Origin: Mesobacillus subterraneus
GTDB taxonomy: Bacteria; Bacillota; Bacilli; Bacillales; Cytobacillaceae
Direction: 5' to 3'
Length of the DNA stretch: 64,000 bases
NCBI RefSeq assembly: GCF_020524355.2
Contig: NZ_CP129019.1
Span: 4,722,508-4,786,507 of the forward strand
A program made the position numbers and the translations under genes. The notes under the pieces were generated by a model, which made no database searches, had not been told where the DNA came from, and saw nothing but the letters and a program-made list of their open reading frames with translations. Positions 39,181-47,285 of this stretch are shown piece by piece. Each line of letters opens with the position of its first letter. Positions within the stretch are counted from its first letter, which is position 1.

Positions 39181-40434
39181 TTGTTCACATTACTAGTCAT
39201 AATCGTTATTATTTGGTTCATATCTTCAGCGGGGGGCAGCTCTGGCTCCAGCAGCAGTAGCAACAGCAACAATAATAGCTACTCAAGCAGCAGTTACAAT
39301 AGTAATGGGAATACCGGCCGCACTTCATCAACATCAACATCAAAATATGCAAAAGAATATAAATGTACAAAATGCCAGCATATTCATTATTCCCAGCAAA
39401 GCCATTGTGAAAAATGCGGTTGGGAAATTTCTAAGAAACATATACATTTCAGTGCGAATCTTACTGGGGTTACATACGAAGGTCGTCAGGGGATTATTGC
39501 CCAAACAGAGGAATGGGATCAAATCACACTAAAACGTGATAAGAACAACCAGCATGACCGTAACGCAGTCGGGGTATATAATTCGAATGGCAGAAGTCTT
39601 GGCTGGGTGCCAAAAGGCTATGCTTCCAATATCGCCCCGCAAATGGATAAAGGAATCACATTGTATGCAGAAATTAAAAAAATTGTTGGTGGAAACGGCT
39701 ATAATTATGGAATTGAAGTCAGGATTTCTAACGATCTTTCTAAAATGAAAAAGGAAAACTCATCATCAATGCCGAAAACTACACCATCAAAACCGGTGGC
39801 TCAACCATCTTATAATTCAATGAATCAGAGAAATCACAAAGGAAATGGTGCTGTTGCCACTGCCATTAAGATTCCGGCTGCTGTAAACATTAAAAATCAT
39901 GAATCGGTCTACCTTGATTCAATTCTGTTGAGACAATCAAATGCAGAGTCACGAGATGAAGTTCTTATGGTAGTTACTGATTTTGAAAAGTATAAAAAGG
40001 CTGCTTTACCTTATATGAATAGGCAAAGGATCACGGACTTGCTTGTCAATGATTTAGAGGGCGTCTTCGATAATACTATCATGCTAGCCGGCGGCAGAGA
40101 ATCCAATTTTGTCCATCGTCATTACAAAGCGATTTTAATTCAGTTGGCCTACCAATTAGGTTTCCTTATTGACCGGATCCTGCCAGAAACTGCCCATGCC
40201 AGATATGCACAAAATAAGATGAATTGGCTTAGTACAATGGATGTCAGGTTAGAAACTAAATTACTTCAAGGATTTTTTAATAAACATGTCATAGTGAATG
40301 GTGAATCGCCAATCATTTATGACTCAACACAAGGCAGCCAGGTACGGTTATGGGACATTGATGAAATTACATATGTTCTGTCTAATGTCACTGAACTGGG
40401 ACAAAAGTTTAAGAGATATATTGAAATGAATTAG
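39181..40434 (+). CDS. Membrane-anchored zinc-ribbon and HIRAN-domain protein
   Basis: The 417-residue protein has an N-terminal membrane helix (FTLLVIIVIIWFISSAGG), a Ser/Asn-rich spacer, a four-cysteine zinc ribbon (CTKCQHIHYSQQSHCEKCGW, residues 61-80 roughly) and a HIRAN domain (GVTYEGRQGII to LGWVPKGYASNIAPQM, YGIEVRI). The remaining about 200 residues are of unknown family and helical. HIRAN domains bind DNA ends or stalled forks in other proteins. Tethering one to the membrane is unusual. The TTG start at 39181 has AGGAG upstream. Function unknown; context suggests action with the two flanking genes. Confidence 0.75.
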   Translation: MFTLLVIIVIIWFISSAGGSSGSSSSSNSNNNSYSSSSYNSNGNTGRTSSTSTSKYAKEYKCTKCQHIHYSQQSHCEKCGWEISKKHIHFSANLTGVTYEGRQGIIAQTEEWDQITLKRDKNNQHDRNAVGVYNSNGRSLGWVPKGYASNIAPQMDKGITLYAEIKKIVGGNGYNYGIEVRISNDLSKMKKENSSSMPKTTPSKPVAQPSYNSMNQRNHKGNGAVATAIKIPAAVNIKNHESVYLDSILLRQSNAESRDEVLMVVTDFEKYKKAALPYMNRQRITDLLVNDLEGVFDNTIMLAGGRESNFVHRHYKAILIQLAYQLGFLIDRILPETAHARYAQNKMNWLSTMDVRLETKLLQGFFNKHVIVNGESPIIYDSTQGSQVRLWDIDEITYVLSNVTELGQKFKRYIEMN

Positions 40435-40500
40435 CGGATAGACAAAGAATCTTCCTCAGGAGATATCTTGTCTTATCAGAATCATCAGGAGGGATTAAAT

Positions 40501-41733
40501 ATGTTTGAGGATGACTATGATGAATACGACTATGCAGAAGAATATGAACCAGATCCCTATGAAGATGAATTAAACAGACAATACAATAAGGTGAAGAATG
40601 AGTTTATTCTAAGCTATATTAGTAAACCGGTTGATCGCCTCACATTCCATCTTTTAAAGGATATATATAAAGATTTAAAAAATATTCCTTACGAGCAATC
40701 AAGTTTAAGAAATTCTTTCATAAAGGATACTGTTGGTCAAATACAAAACCAGTCCTTTAAAAAGAAGTTCTTGACTGAGGCTTTTCTTTACCAATTCAGA
40801 AACACGAATCTAAATTTAAATCCTGGAGAAAGTTTAAAAATTATTTATGAGGATGATACTTTTAATCTTTCAAAATTGTTCTATGAAAATGGCCATTATC
40901 CTTTTGTCATGAAATTTATCCTGGAGACAGTCAGCAGGGCGGAAAAGAATAAACCTGCTGAAACTTACACAAGGAGCAAGTACACAGTCGATCACAGTCA
41001 TGATGATGACAATGAATACAGCGATGTACTTTATTGGGAAGCAGTTCATGATGGGGAGATCGTTCCTGATGAATACGTGGATAATAATGACTCTGACTTT
41101 GACTCCTATGACGATTACTATTCATATGACAGAGAGGATTCTAAGATTTATTCCGACCCCGAACGCATTGCCAGTAAACTTGAAAAGTATATTAAGTTAT
41201 TAGAGGAAGAAACAGCATTTACAATACCTATGAATGACCAGGTGCAATTCTTGGAAAAGTTTAAAAAGCATTCCTTTACCGCAAAAAGTTTTTTATCAGA
41301 CTTAATGATCAAGAAGCACATTGACAATGTTTTAGGTGAACTGGAGAGATTGAGTGAGGCTGTAGGGCTTGATGTGGAGATTTCTTCTTCCTTTGACAAA
41401 AAGCTTAACTTCAACAGGAAAGATGGAAGCAGATATTTAGAGTTGACTTTCTTTAAGGAAGTGAATGATAAAGAGAGTTGGGGAAGCAATGATTTTAGCC
41501 TCTATATTGATAACATAAAGAAAAATGTCTCTACGCCAGATCTGGAGTTTGTTTTATCTGTACTACAAACAGTTGGTTATGATGTTGACCACCGGTATAT
41601 TGATTTTGTATATGAAGTACTGGAAAAAGACGACTTCTTTGGCGATAATCATATAAAGTTCCCTTCGGGGCTGAAAATTAAAGCGATCAATCATGGAAAC
41701 GAGTTGCGCCAATTTTTGGAATGGCAGGACTAA
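40501..41733 (+). CDS. Uncharacterised acidic protein, third gene of the cassette
   Basis: About 410 residues starting MFEDDYDEYDYAEEYEPD, with a second acidic and Tyr-rich stretch (DNNDSDFDSYDDYYSY) near residue 210. The rest is a mix of helices and strands (LEFVLSVLQTVGYDVDHRYI at the end). No membrane segments and no recognised family. ATG 40501 has AGGAGGG seven bases upstream; the longer frame from 40468 is not supported. A terminator at 41783-41806 ends the operon. Confidence 0.65.
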   Translation: MFEDDYDEYDYAEEYEPDPYEDELNRQYNKVKNEFILSYISKPVDRLTFHLLKDIYKDLKNIPYEQSSLRNSFIKDTVGQIQNQSFKKKFLTEAFLYQFRNTNLNLNPGESLKIIYEDDTFNLSKLFYENGHYPFVMKFILETVSRAEKNKPAETYTRSKYTVDHSHDDDNEYSDVLYWEAVHDGEIVPDEYVDNNDSDFDSYDDYYSYDREDSKIYSDPERIASKLEKYIKLLEEETAFTIPMNDQVQFLEKFKKHSFTAKSFLSDLMIKKHIDNVLGELERLSEAVGLDVEISSSFDKKLNFNRKDGSRYLELTFFKEVNDKESWGSNDFSLYIDNIKKNVSTPDLEFVLSVLQTVGYDVDHRYIDFVYEVLEKDDFFGDNHIKFPSGLKIKAINHGNELRQFLEWQD

Positions 41734-41782
41734 ATTTTTGATAAAGCGGCAATCGATGGTTTTGATGACCATATTTTTTACT

Positions 41783-41809
41783 AAAGAGGTGTTCATACAT
41801 CTCTTTTTT
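41783..41809 (+). terminator. Terminator of the three-gene cassette
   Basis: AAAGAGGTG (41783-41791) pairs with CATCTCTTT (41798-41806), with one wobble pair, then TTT. Confidence 0.7.
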
Positions 41810-41875
41810 GCTTATCCTCTTTAGGATTATCATTAACTCACTATGGTTAGGCTGATACCTAAGAGGGTGATGCGA

Positions 41876-42322
41876 GTGATTATAAATTATAAACTGATGT
41901 TCGGAATGGATAAGCTGATGCATTTTATTGGTTTTGCAGGTATCTCAGCATTGATAGGTGTCTTTATGTTAATTATCTCAGACCGCGACCGAGTCAAAGA
42001 CCAGTTAAGTGTTATATGGTTTGTGTTGGTAACTATTGGAATAATTGAAGAGTACCGGCAGTACCTGGATCCAGTCAGAAGTTCGGAGTTCTTTGATGCC
42101 ATTGCAAATATTTTTGGAGTGACAACAGGGGTGGGCATTACATTGGGAGTATCTTATATTCTTGCTTCTAAGCAAGAGATTCTTTCGAATGTTTTTCGTC
42201 TATATCCCATGATTCTGATAATGTTGTTAATAGGCTTGCTGTACTTTAATGAAAGGCCTTTTCTAATTGATGTGTCTATTCGCGAACAAGTCAGGAGTCT
42301 GGCCGCACTAATTGGCTTTTAG
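41876..42322 (+). CDS. VanZ-like membrane protein
   Basis: About 148 residues with four membrane helices and VanZ-family signatures DKLMHFIGFAGISAL and IEEYRQYLDPVRSSEFFDAIANIFG. VanZ relatives are small membrane proteins, one of which raises teicoplanin resistance by an unknown mechanism. Most are housekeeping. GTG 41876 is chosen as start because AGAGGG lies nine bases upstream; ATG 41843 would add eleven residues. Confidence 0.75.
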   Translation: MIINYKLMFGMDKLMHFIGFAGISALIGVFMLIISDRDRVKDQLSVIWFVLVTIGIIEEYRQYLDPVRSSEFFDAIANIFGVTTGVGITLGVSYILASKQEILSNVFRLYPMILIMLLIGLLYFNERPFLIDVSIREQVRSLAALIGF

Positions 42323-42352
42323 TTCAGAAGGTATTATAAAGCAATCACATAA

Positions 42353-42380
42353 AAAAGCGGAGGGGTCACCCTCCGCTTTT
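42353..42380. terminator. Bidirectional terminator between converging genes
   Basis: AAAAGCGGAGGG (42353-42364) and CCCTCCGCTTTT (42369-42380) form a 12-bp perfect stem. Confidence 0.85.
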
Positions 42381-42392
42381 CTCGTCATCCTC

Positions 42393-43604
42393 TTATAAAC
42401 TTGGTGAATAAGCGGTACGAGGAATTTTATCATATTCCGCCGCGTCCAGTTCCTCCACGCTACCATCTACTACCCCATTAATAATTCCATACAATCCTGT
42501 TTCAACAGCCTTAACGAGCTGTCCCTTTTTCTTCTGTCCTAATGTATGCGATTGTCCCCTTACTTCGAAAAGGACTGTGCCGCTGCCGTTTAATGCAAAG
42601 CTGCCAAGAGCTGTTCCTGGAAGGTCAAGGTTTTGTTGATATAGCGTGATGTTGTTAAACGGTGAATTTTCACCAAGTGCCTGCAGCGCATTGTACGCAG
42701 CAAGATTTAACTGTTTGGAAAACTCGAAATTATAGTTGTCCTTATATTCGGCGTACTTTGCGCCTTCTGCTGTGTTTGGATCCGGGACGAAGTCTGCTGA
42801 AAGAGACATGGTGACAAGGTTATCTGTTCCTTCAACATAGTAATGTCCTTGGTGGTGAAGATCTACAAATACATCCACTTTTCCGAATTCAGCTAAAAGA
42901 GACTTATAAACATCACGTACCGTTTGTGATTCTGGGGTTATGTACCAGCCTGGCTTACTTGAGGTTCCCGGGAAGTCCTCGGCTTGAGGGACATAATCCA
43001 AATTTGGGTTGAAGTCACGGTTTACGTCAAATCCTGGTCTGCCATTATAGTCCCTGTCCTGGATAATCCGGTTGTTATAATAATTCCATGCTGGGCCAGC
43101 AGCATCAGCTAGCTGAGGGAAATCATCGACTACCTCTTCCCATGACATATCATTTCCTCGTCGATCCAGTTCAGAAGCATCCGGGTTCATTTTCGGCAAA
43201 GTGACAAGGGTGATTTCCTCACGAATTTTTTGTGCTTCAGGCGAGTTGCTGGATCCGAGGTATTGAAGCATGCTAAGCAAGGCTTCGGTTCCGGTATTTT
43301 CATTTCCATGGATCTCGCTTTCGATCAGGACAACCTTTTCACCTGTTCCCACTCTAGCCTGGTAAATATCTCTTCTCTGGTTTGATTGACCAACAACCTC
43401 CAAAGCAACTCGGCCCTGGCTGTTTGCTTCAATTTGCAGGAGGCGTTTCACCATCTCAGCATAGTCAGTATAGCCATTTACAGAGTAAACCTGGTTGTCA
43501 TTGTAAAGGTTTCCGTTAGGCGAGTTAGTAGCTAGTGTAGGCGTCGCAAGAGCTGTGCACAATGCCAGAACACTTAAACCTGTTAGTACTTTGCTATTTT
43601 TCAT
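42393..43604 (-). CDS. Secreted M14 family zinc carboxypeptidase
   Basis: The 403-residue protein has a signal peptide (LTGLSVLALCTALATPTLA) and an M14 catalytic domain. Visible are the zinc ligands in ESEIHGNENTGTEAL (HxxE), a third His in FVDLHHQGHYY and the general base Glu in TVLFEVRGQSHTLG. It would release C-terminal residues from extracellular peptides. The ATG at 43604 is preceded by AAGGAGTG; a GTG 12 bases upstream is the alternative. No wall anchor is present. Confidence 0.88.
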   Translation of the reverse strand: MKNSKVLTGLSVLALCTALATPTLATNSPNGNLYNDNQVYSVNGYTDYAEMVKRLLQIEANSQGRVALEVVGQSNQRRDIYQARVGTGEKVVLIESEIHGNENTGTEALLSMLQYLGSSNSPEAQKIREEITLVTLPKMNPDASELDRRGNDMSWEEVVDDFPQLADAAGPAWNYYNNRIIQDRDYNGRPGFDVNRDFNPNLDYVPQAEDFPGTSSKPGWYITPESQTVRDVYKSLLAEFGKVDVFVDLHHQGHYYVEGTDNLVTMSLSADFVPDPNTAEGAKYAEYKDNYNFEFSKQLNLAAYNALQALGENSPFNNITLYQQNLDLPGTALGSFALNGSGTVLFEVRGQSHTLGQKKKGQLVKAVETGLYGIINGVVDGSVEELDAAEYDKIPRTAYSPSL

Positions 43605-43897
43605 AGATTCTTTCACTCCTTAGACTTGTAAAGTAATTTCATAACTATATTAAGATGTTTAATAGAGCAAAGGGTGCTAGAATTTGTCGAATATTTCGAT
43701 TTACGAAATAAATGAGTGGAAGGTACTAGAGCGAATTAGCATAATGGTAGTTTTGGAATAGAATATAGAAAGGGGAGCGTATTTCTATTTTCCTGTATGT
43801 TTGGTAGTGATGGTTTGTTTTTATCAAGAGTTAAAGAAATGGTGACTAATATTTATATTTTTCATTTTCTAGATATACAGTTATTCGGATAAAAAAA

Positions 43898-43924
43898 GCC
43901 AGCAACCATACCTTGTTTGCTGGC
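43898..43924 (-). terminator. Terminator of the 5'-nucleotidase gene
   Basis: GCCAGCAA (43898-43905) and TTGCTGGC (43917-43924) form the stem; on the minus strand TTTTTTT follows. Confidence 0.8.
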
Positions 43925-43937
43925 CATTGCTTTATTT

Positions 43938-45572
43938 TTAGTTTGCCAAATCGATGATTCGACCTTCAACAACAGGACTCACTGTATTGTTTTCTTGTTG
44001 GCTCACATATTCCGTGAAGATTTCCCAGTCAACAAAACCAGGCTCGCTCACACGGCCTTCACTGTAAGCATTCCCGAATACATCGTATCCGTCTCCGCCT
44101 TTAGCGGTAAATGTGTTTGTTGCGACTGCATATGTTTTATTAAGATCCAGACTTACGTAATTTACTCCGTCTTCTTTTACCTCAACTGACTGCACACGCT
44201 GGCCAGCTGGAAGGGAGCTGTCGTACGTGAATTTCATGCCGGATACTTGCAGGAAACCTCCGAATGCTGTTGGGGCATCCTTCACGCTATGCTCCAATGC
44301 TTCTTTGATTTCGGCACCTGTCAGCTGCATGATTGCTAATGAGTTTCCGAATGGCATTACTTCAAGTACTTTTGACATTGTAATTTCACCAGCATTCACA
44401 GATGTCCGGATACCGCCGCCGTTTTGGAGTGCGATCACCGTATCAGGATTGATTGTTTGTGCTTTTGCGAGCATACCATCCGTAATCAGGTTTCCTAGGT
44501 TCGTTTCACCTGTTCTTGCGGCAGGGTTTCCACCAATTAAGTCAACAGTTGTTGTTCCGATTACGGTGTTTTTCATCTCTTCAACAGCAGGTTTGTATTT
44601 CTCGTTCAAAATTTGGGCTGCTGCTGCATCTTCTTCATAATTTTTCATATCCAGCAACTCACCTGCATATTCAATTACTCTTCCATTTTTATTGAATTTA
44701 ACATCCAGCGTACCAAGGAACTTACCATATTCATTAGCCTGGACGATGACTGTCGGTTCTTTTCCAACCTCGACAAATACTGGTTCGGTCAATTTAACGT
44801 GAGTGTGGCCGCCAACGATTACATCTATGCCTTCTACTTCCTCAGCCAATGTAAGGTCATTGTCGCCGCCGCCGTCATTCAGTCCGATGTGAGTAAGAGC
44901 GATGATTTTATTGACTCCTTGTTCCTCAAACGCTTTAACAGCTTCTCTTGCTTCGTTGAGGTAATCATTGAATTCGACATCATCTCCAGGGCTGGAGATG
45001 TCTACTGTTTCAGCGGTAGTAAGACCAAAAATACCGATTTTCTCCCCATTTACTTCTTTTACAATGCCTTTGTAGATTTCACCATCATTCGCTTCTGATG
45101 AGAACTCACTATTTGCAAGCATATTCATATTTTGGTCTTTTTCAAAGTTGACGTTCGCGCTGACAAATGGGAAGTCCGCTTCTTTTACAAAGTTTGCTAG
45201 AACACCGGTCCCTTTATCAAATTCGTGGTTTCCGAATGTCATGGCATCATATCCAGCAAGATTCATGAACTCCAAATCCGCCAGTCCTTGAAACTCGTTA
45301 AAATATAGTGTTCCGGAAAAAACATCCCCGGCATCTAATAACAAAGTGTTAGTGTTTTCCTCACGCACCTGCTTAATAGCAGAAACCCGTTTCGCGACAT
45401 TATCTAAATGCGCATGCGTATCATTGGTATGCATAACCGTTAATTCAAAAGGCTTGCCTGGCTTTACGCCCTTCATATTTGCAGATACACCAGGTACAGC
45501 AATAGATGTCAAAAGCGCAGCAGATGCAGCTACTGATAAAAACTTACGATAGAACTTGGTACGGTAGTTCAT
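43938..45572 (-). CDS. Secreted 5'-nucleotidase / metallophosphatase (UshA-like)
   Basis: About 544 residues: signal peptide (KFLSVAASAALLTSIAVPGVSA), then a calcineurin-like metallophosphatase domain with VMHTNDTHAHLD, DAGDVFSGT, TFGNHEFDKG and VGGHTHVKL, and a C-terminal 5'-nucleotidase substrate domain (NGGGIRTSVNAGEITM, AVATNTFTAKGGDGYD). It would hydrolyse extracellular nucleotides to nucleosides and phosphate. AAGGAGG precedes ATG 45572; ATG 45578 is also possible. A longer upstream frame has no start signal. Confidence 0.9.
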   Translation of the reverse strand: MNYRTKFYRKFLSVAASAALLTSIAVPGVSANMKGVKPGKPFELTVMHTNDTHAHLDNVAKRVSAIKQVREENTNTLLLDAGDVFSGTLYFNEFQGLADLEFMNLAGYDAMTFGNHEFDKGTGVLANFVKEADFPFVSANVNFEKDQNMNMLANSEFSSEANDGEIYKGIVKEVNGEKIGIFGLTTAETVDISSPGDDVEFNDYLNEAREAVKAFEEQGVNKIIALTHIGLNDGGGDNDLTLAEEVEGIDVIVGGHTHVKLTEPVFVEVGKEPTVIVQANEYGKFLGTLDVKFNKNGRVIEYAGELLDMKNYEEDAAAAQILNEKYKPAVEEMKNTVIGTTTVDLIGGNPAARTGETNLGNLITDGMLAKAQTINPDTVIALQNGGGIRTSVNAGEITMSKVLEVMPFGNSLAIMQLTGAEIKEALEHSVKDAPTAFGGFLQVSGMKFTYDSSLPAGQRVQSVEVKEDGVNYVSLDLNKTYAVATNTFTAKGGDGYDVFGNAYSEGRVSEPGFVDWEIFTEYVSQQENNTVSPVVEGRIIDLAN

Positions 45573-45850
45573 TAACATTTTCCTCCTTGTAATCTTAAGT
45601 GATGTTGCTATTAAACTAGTTACCTCGCTCAAACACTTCAATTCTATCAAAATTGACACGATATAAATTAAATAAATTGAAAATTCGTTAATTTGGTAAT
45701 TTAGTAATGGGAGAAAAGAACCGATAGTTAGGATGTATGTATTCAATACAAGGATAATAGCCGCAGTACAATAAAAAGGAGAGAGCTGCGAAGGAATTTC
45801 AATTTATCTGCCGAATTGTTCTGAAATAGAAAGAGTACTGGGGGAGAAGA

Positions 45851-46549
45851 ATGAAAAAGAGGGTATTATTAAGAAAGCTAGTATTTTTCTTGTTACTGAT
45901 CTTGAGTGGATGCTCAGAAGGGCTTCAGGAGGAAGCAGTGGCAAGTGCAGAAGTGAAAGAACAAAAGATTGTCCAAACTCAAATTCAAATTCCTGTAACT
46001 AAAGACTTTATGCCTAATATGAATTTTGTGCCAAAGAGCAATATACCAACCCATGTTGTATTGCACTTTATAAGCAATGCCGGAGTCAATCCTGAGAATC
46101 CATATATATATGAGGACATCAGAAAAGTTTTTATTGATTACGATGTCTCGCCACATTACATGATTGATCGGGAAGGAGAAATATACTTTCTGCTCCCGGA
46201 AAGCCGGGCCGCCCGCCATGCAGGGAAAGGGGAACTTACCAAGTATACAGATTATAATAATCAGTTGAATAGATATTCGATTGGTGTTGAGTTAATGGCC
46301 ATCGGAACACAATCCGAAATGCAGCAAATGATGTCTCCAGAGCACTATAAGAAAATACCCCTGAAACATATCGGCTATACTGAAGCACAATATAAAGCTC
46401 TTAATCTGCTTATTGATGATATACTGGCAAGAAACAAAGAGATTAAGAGAGACAAGAATCATATAGTTGGTCATGATGAATACGCACCAGAACGTAAAAC
46501 AGATCCGGGAAGTTTATTTGACTGGTCAAGGATATTAGGGGAGAAATGA
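45851..46549 (+). CDS. N-acetylmuramoyl-L-alanine amidase (Amidase_2) lipoprotein
   Basis: The 232-residue protein has a lipoprotein signal (LILSGC, Cys21) and an Amidase_2 domain: THVVLHFISN with the first zinc His, VSPHYMIDREGEIYFLL, RYSIGVELM and IVGHDEYAPERKTDPGSLFDW with the second His and the Asp/Lys region. It would cleave the amide bond between MurNAc and L-Ala in wall peptidoglycan at the outer membrane face. RBS GGGGGAG. The insertion element begins about 165 bp after its stop, in its terminator-like hairpin. Confidence 0.88.
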   Translation: MKKRVLLRKLVFFLLLILSGCSEGLQEEAVASAEVKEQKIVQTQIQIPVTKDFMPNMNFVPKSNIPTHVVLHFISNAGVNPENPYIYEDIRKVFIDYDVSPHYMIDREGEIYFLLPESRAARHAGKGELTKYTDYNNQLNRYSIGVELMAIGTQSEMQQMMSPEHYKKIPLKHIGYTEAQYKALNLLIDDILARNKEIKRDKNHIVGHDEYAPERKTDPGSLFDWSRILGEK

Positions 46550-46692
46550 AGGGAGGAGGAGCATTATTTTCTATGCTCGGAATCAGTATTGGGTATATGT
46601 AAATACTTAAAGAAATCAATCAGACGCAACTAAATAAATAAAAAATATAGAAAGTTAATTTTATATAAAACATAGGTAAGCTAGGATTTTAA

Positions 46693-46714
46693 TGAAAAGG
46701 AGAGCCATGTTGCC
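46693..46714 (+). terminator. Left half of a split terminator-like hairpin, with target-site duplication
   Basis: TGAAAAGGAGAGCC (46693-46706) is the exact reverse complement of GGCTCTCCTTTTCA at 49702-49715 on the other side of the insertion element. Joined without the element, they make a 14-bp stem around the loop ATGTTGCC. CATGTTGCC (46706-46714) is the duplicated target. Confidence 0.85.
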
Positions 46715-46786
46715 TAACGGGTTCCGTTTCCTATCGCAAAACTTGAAATTACAATAGAAAATGGATGGTAAAATGTATATTAATTT

Positions 46787-46846
46787 GCACCGCTTTTGCG
46801 GTGCATTTTGTTTATAAAAATAGCCCAGTCATTTTAGAACTGGGCT
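46787..46846. terminator. Two hairpins near the left end of the element
   Basis: GCACCGC/GCGGTGC around TTTT (46787-46804) and AGCCCAGT/ACTGGGCT (46822-46829, 46839-46846). The second is followed on the minus strand by ATTTTTAT and terminates the 123-residue gene. Confidence 0.7.
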
Positions 46847-46865
46847 GTACACTGTATTTATTTTG

Positions 46866-47237
46866 TTAATCTGTTTTAACTTCATAATTCGTCATTTTGC
46901 CTTTATCATCAAACCAAATTACTAGCCATTCACTATCAATACTAATAAAACCACGCTCGGCACCTAAGTAATATACAAGATTGTTCGGTTCTTTAAAATA
47001 TACATCTTTTTCTTGTTCTCCTAAAAGTTCTATTATTTCCGCTTTGGTTTTTCCTTTCAAGTTCACTTCCGAGAGCAGGCTATCCACCATATCTACTCTT
47101 TCCTCTGGCTTTTTTAACCATCTGTCTTGGTTAAACTTATCAGGTGAAAATATCAAAAATAAAATGCAAATTACTCCACCAATAAGTAATCCAAGTGACA
47201 GTAATGTTAACGTTATCACCTTAATTGTTTTTTTCAT
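46866..47237 (-). CDS. Membrane-anchored small protein carried by the insertion element
   Basis: A 123-residue protein with an N-terminal membrane helix (VITLTLLSLGLLIGGVICIL) and an extracytoplasmic part (KTKAEIIELLGEQEKD, FISIDSEWLVIWFDDKGKM) resembling SmpA/OmlA (BamE-like) folds. It is not a transposition gene by any visible motif and so looks like a passenger. AGGAGC precedes the ATG. It starts 49 bp after the transposase stop. Confidence 0.6.
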   Translation of the reverse strand: MKKTIKVITLTLLSLGLLIGGVICILFLIFSPDKFNQDRWLKKPEERVDMVDSLLSEVNLKGKTKAEIIELLGEQEKDVYFKEPNNLVYYLGAERGFISIDSEWLVIWFDDKGKMTNYEVKTD

Positions 47238-47285
47238 TTAATTGCTCCTACAAGATTTAGTATGTGAATTCGACTATTAAAGGAA

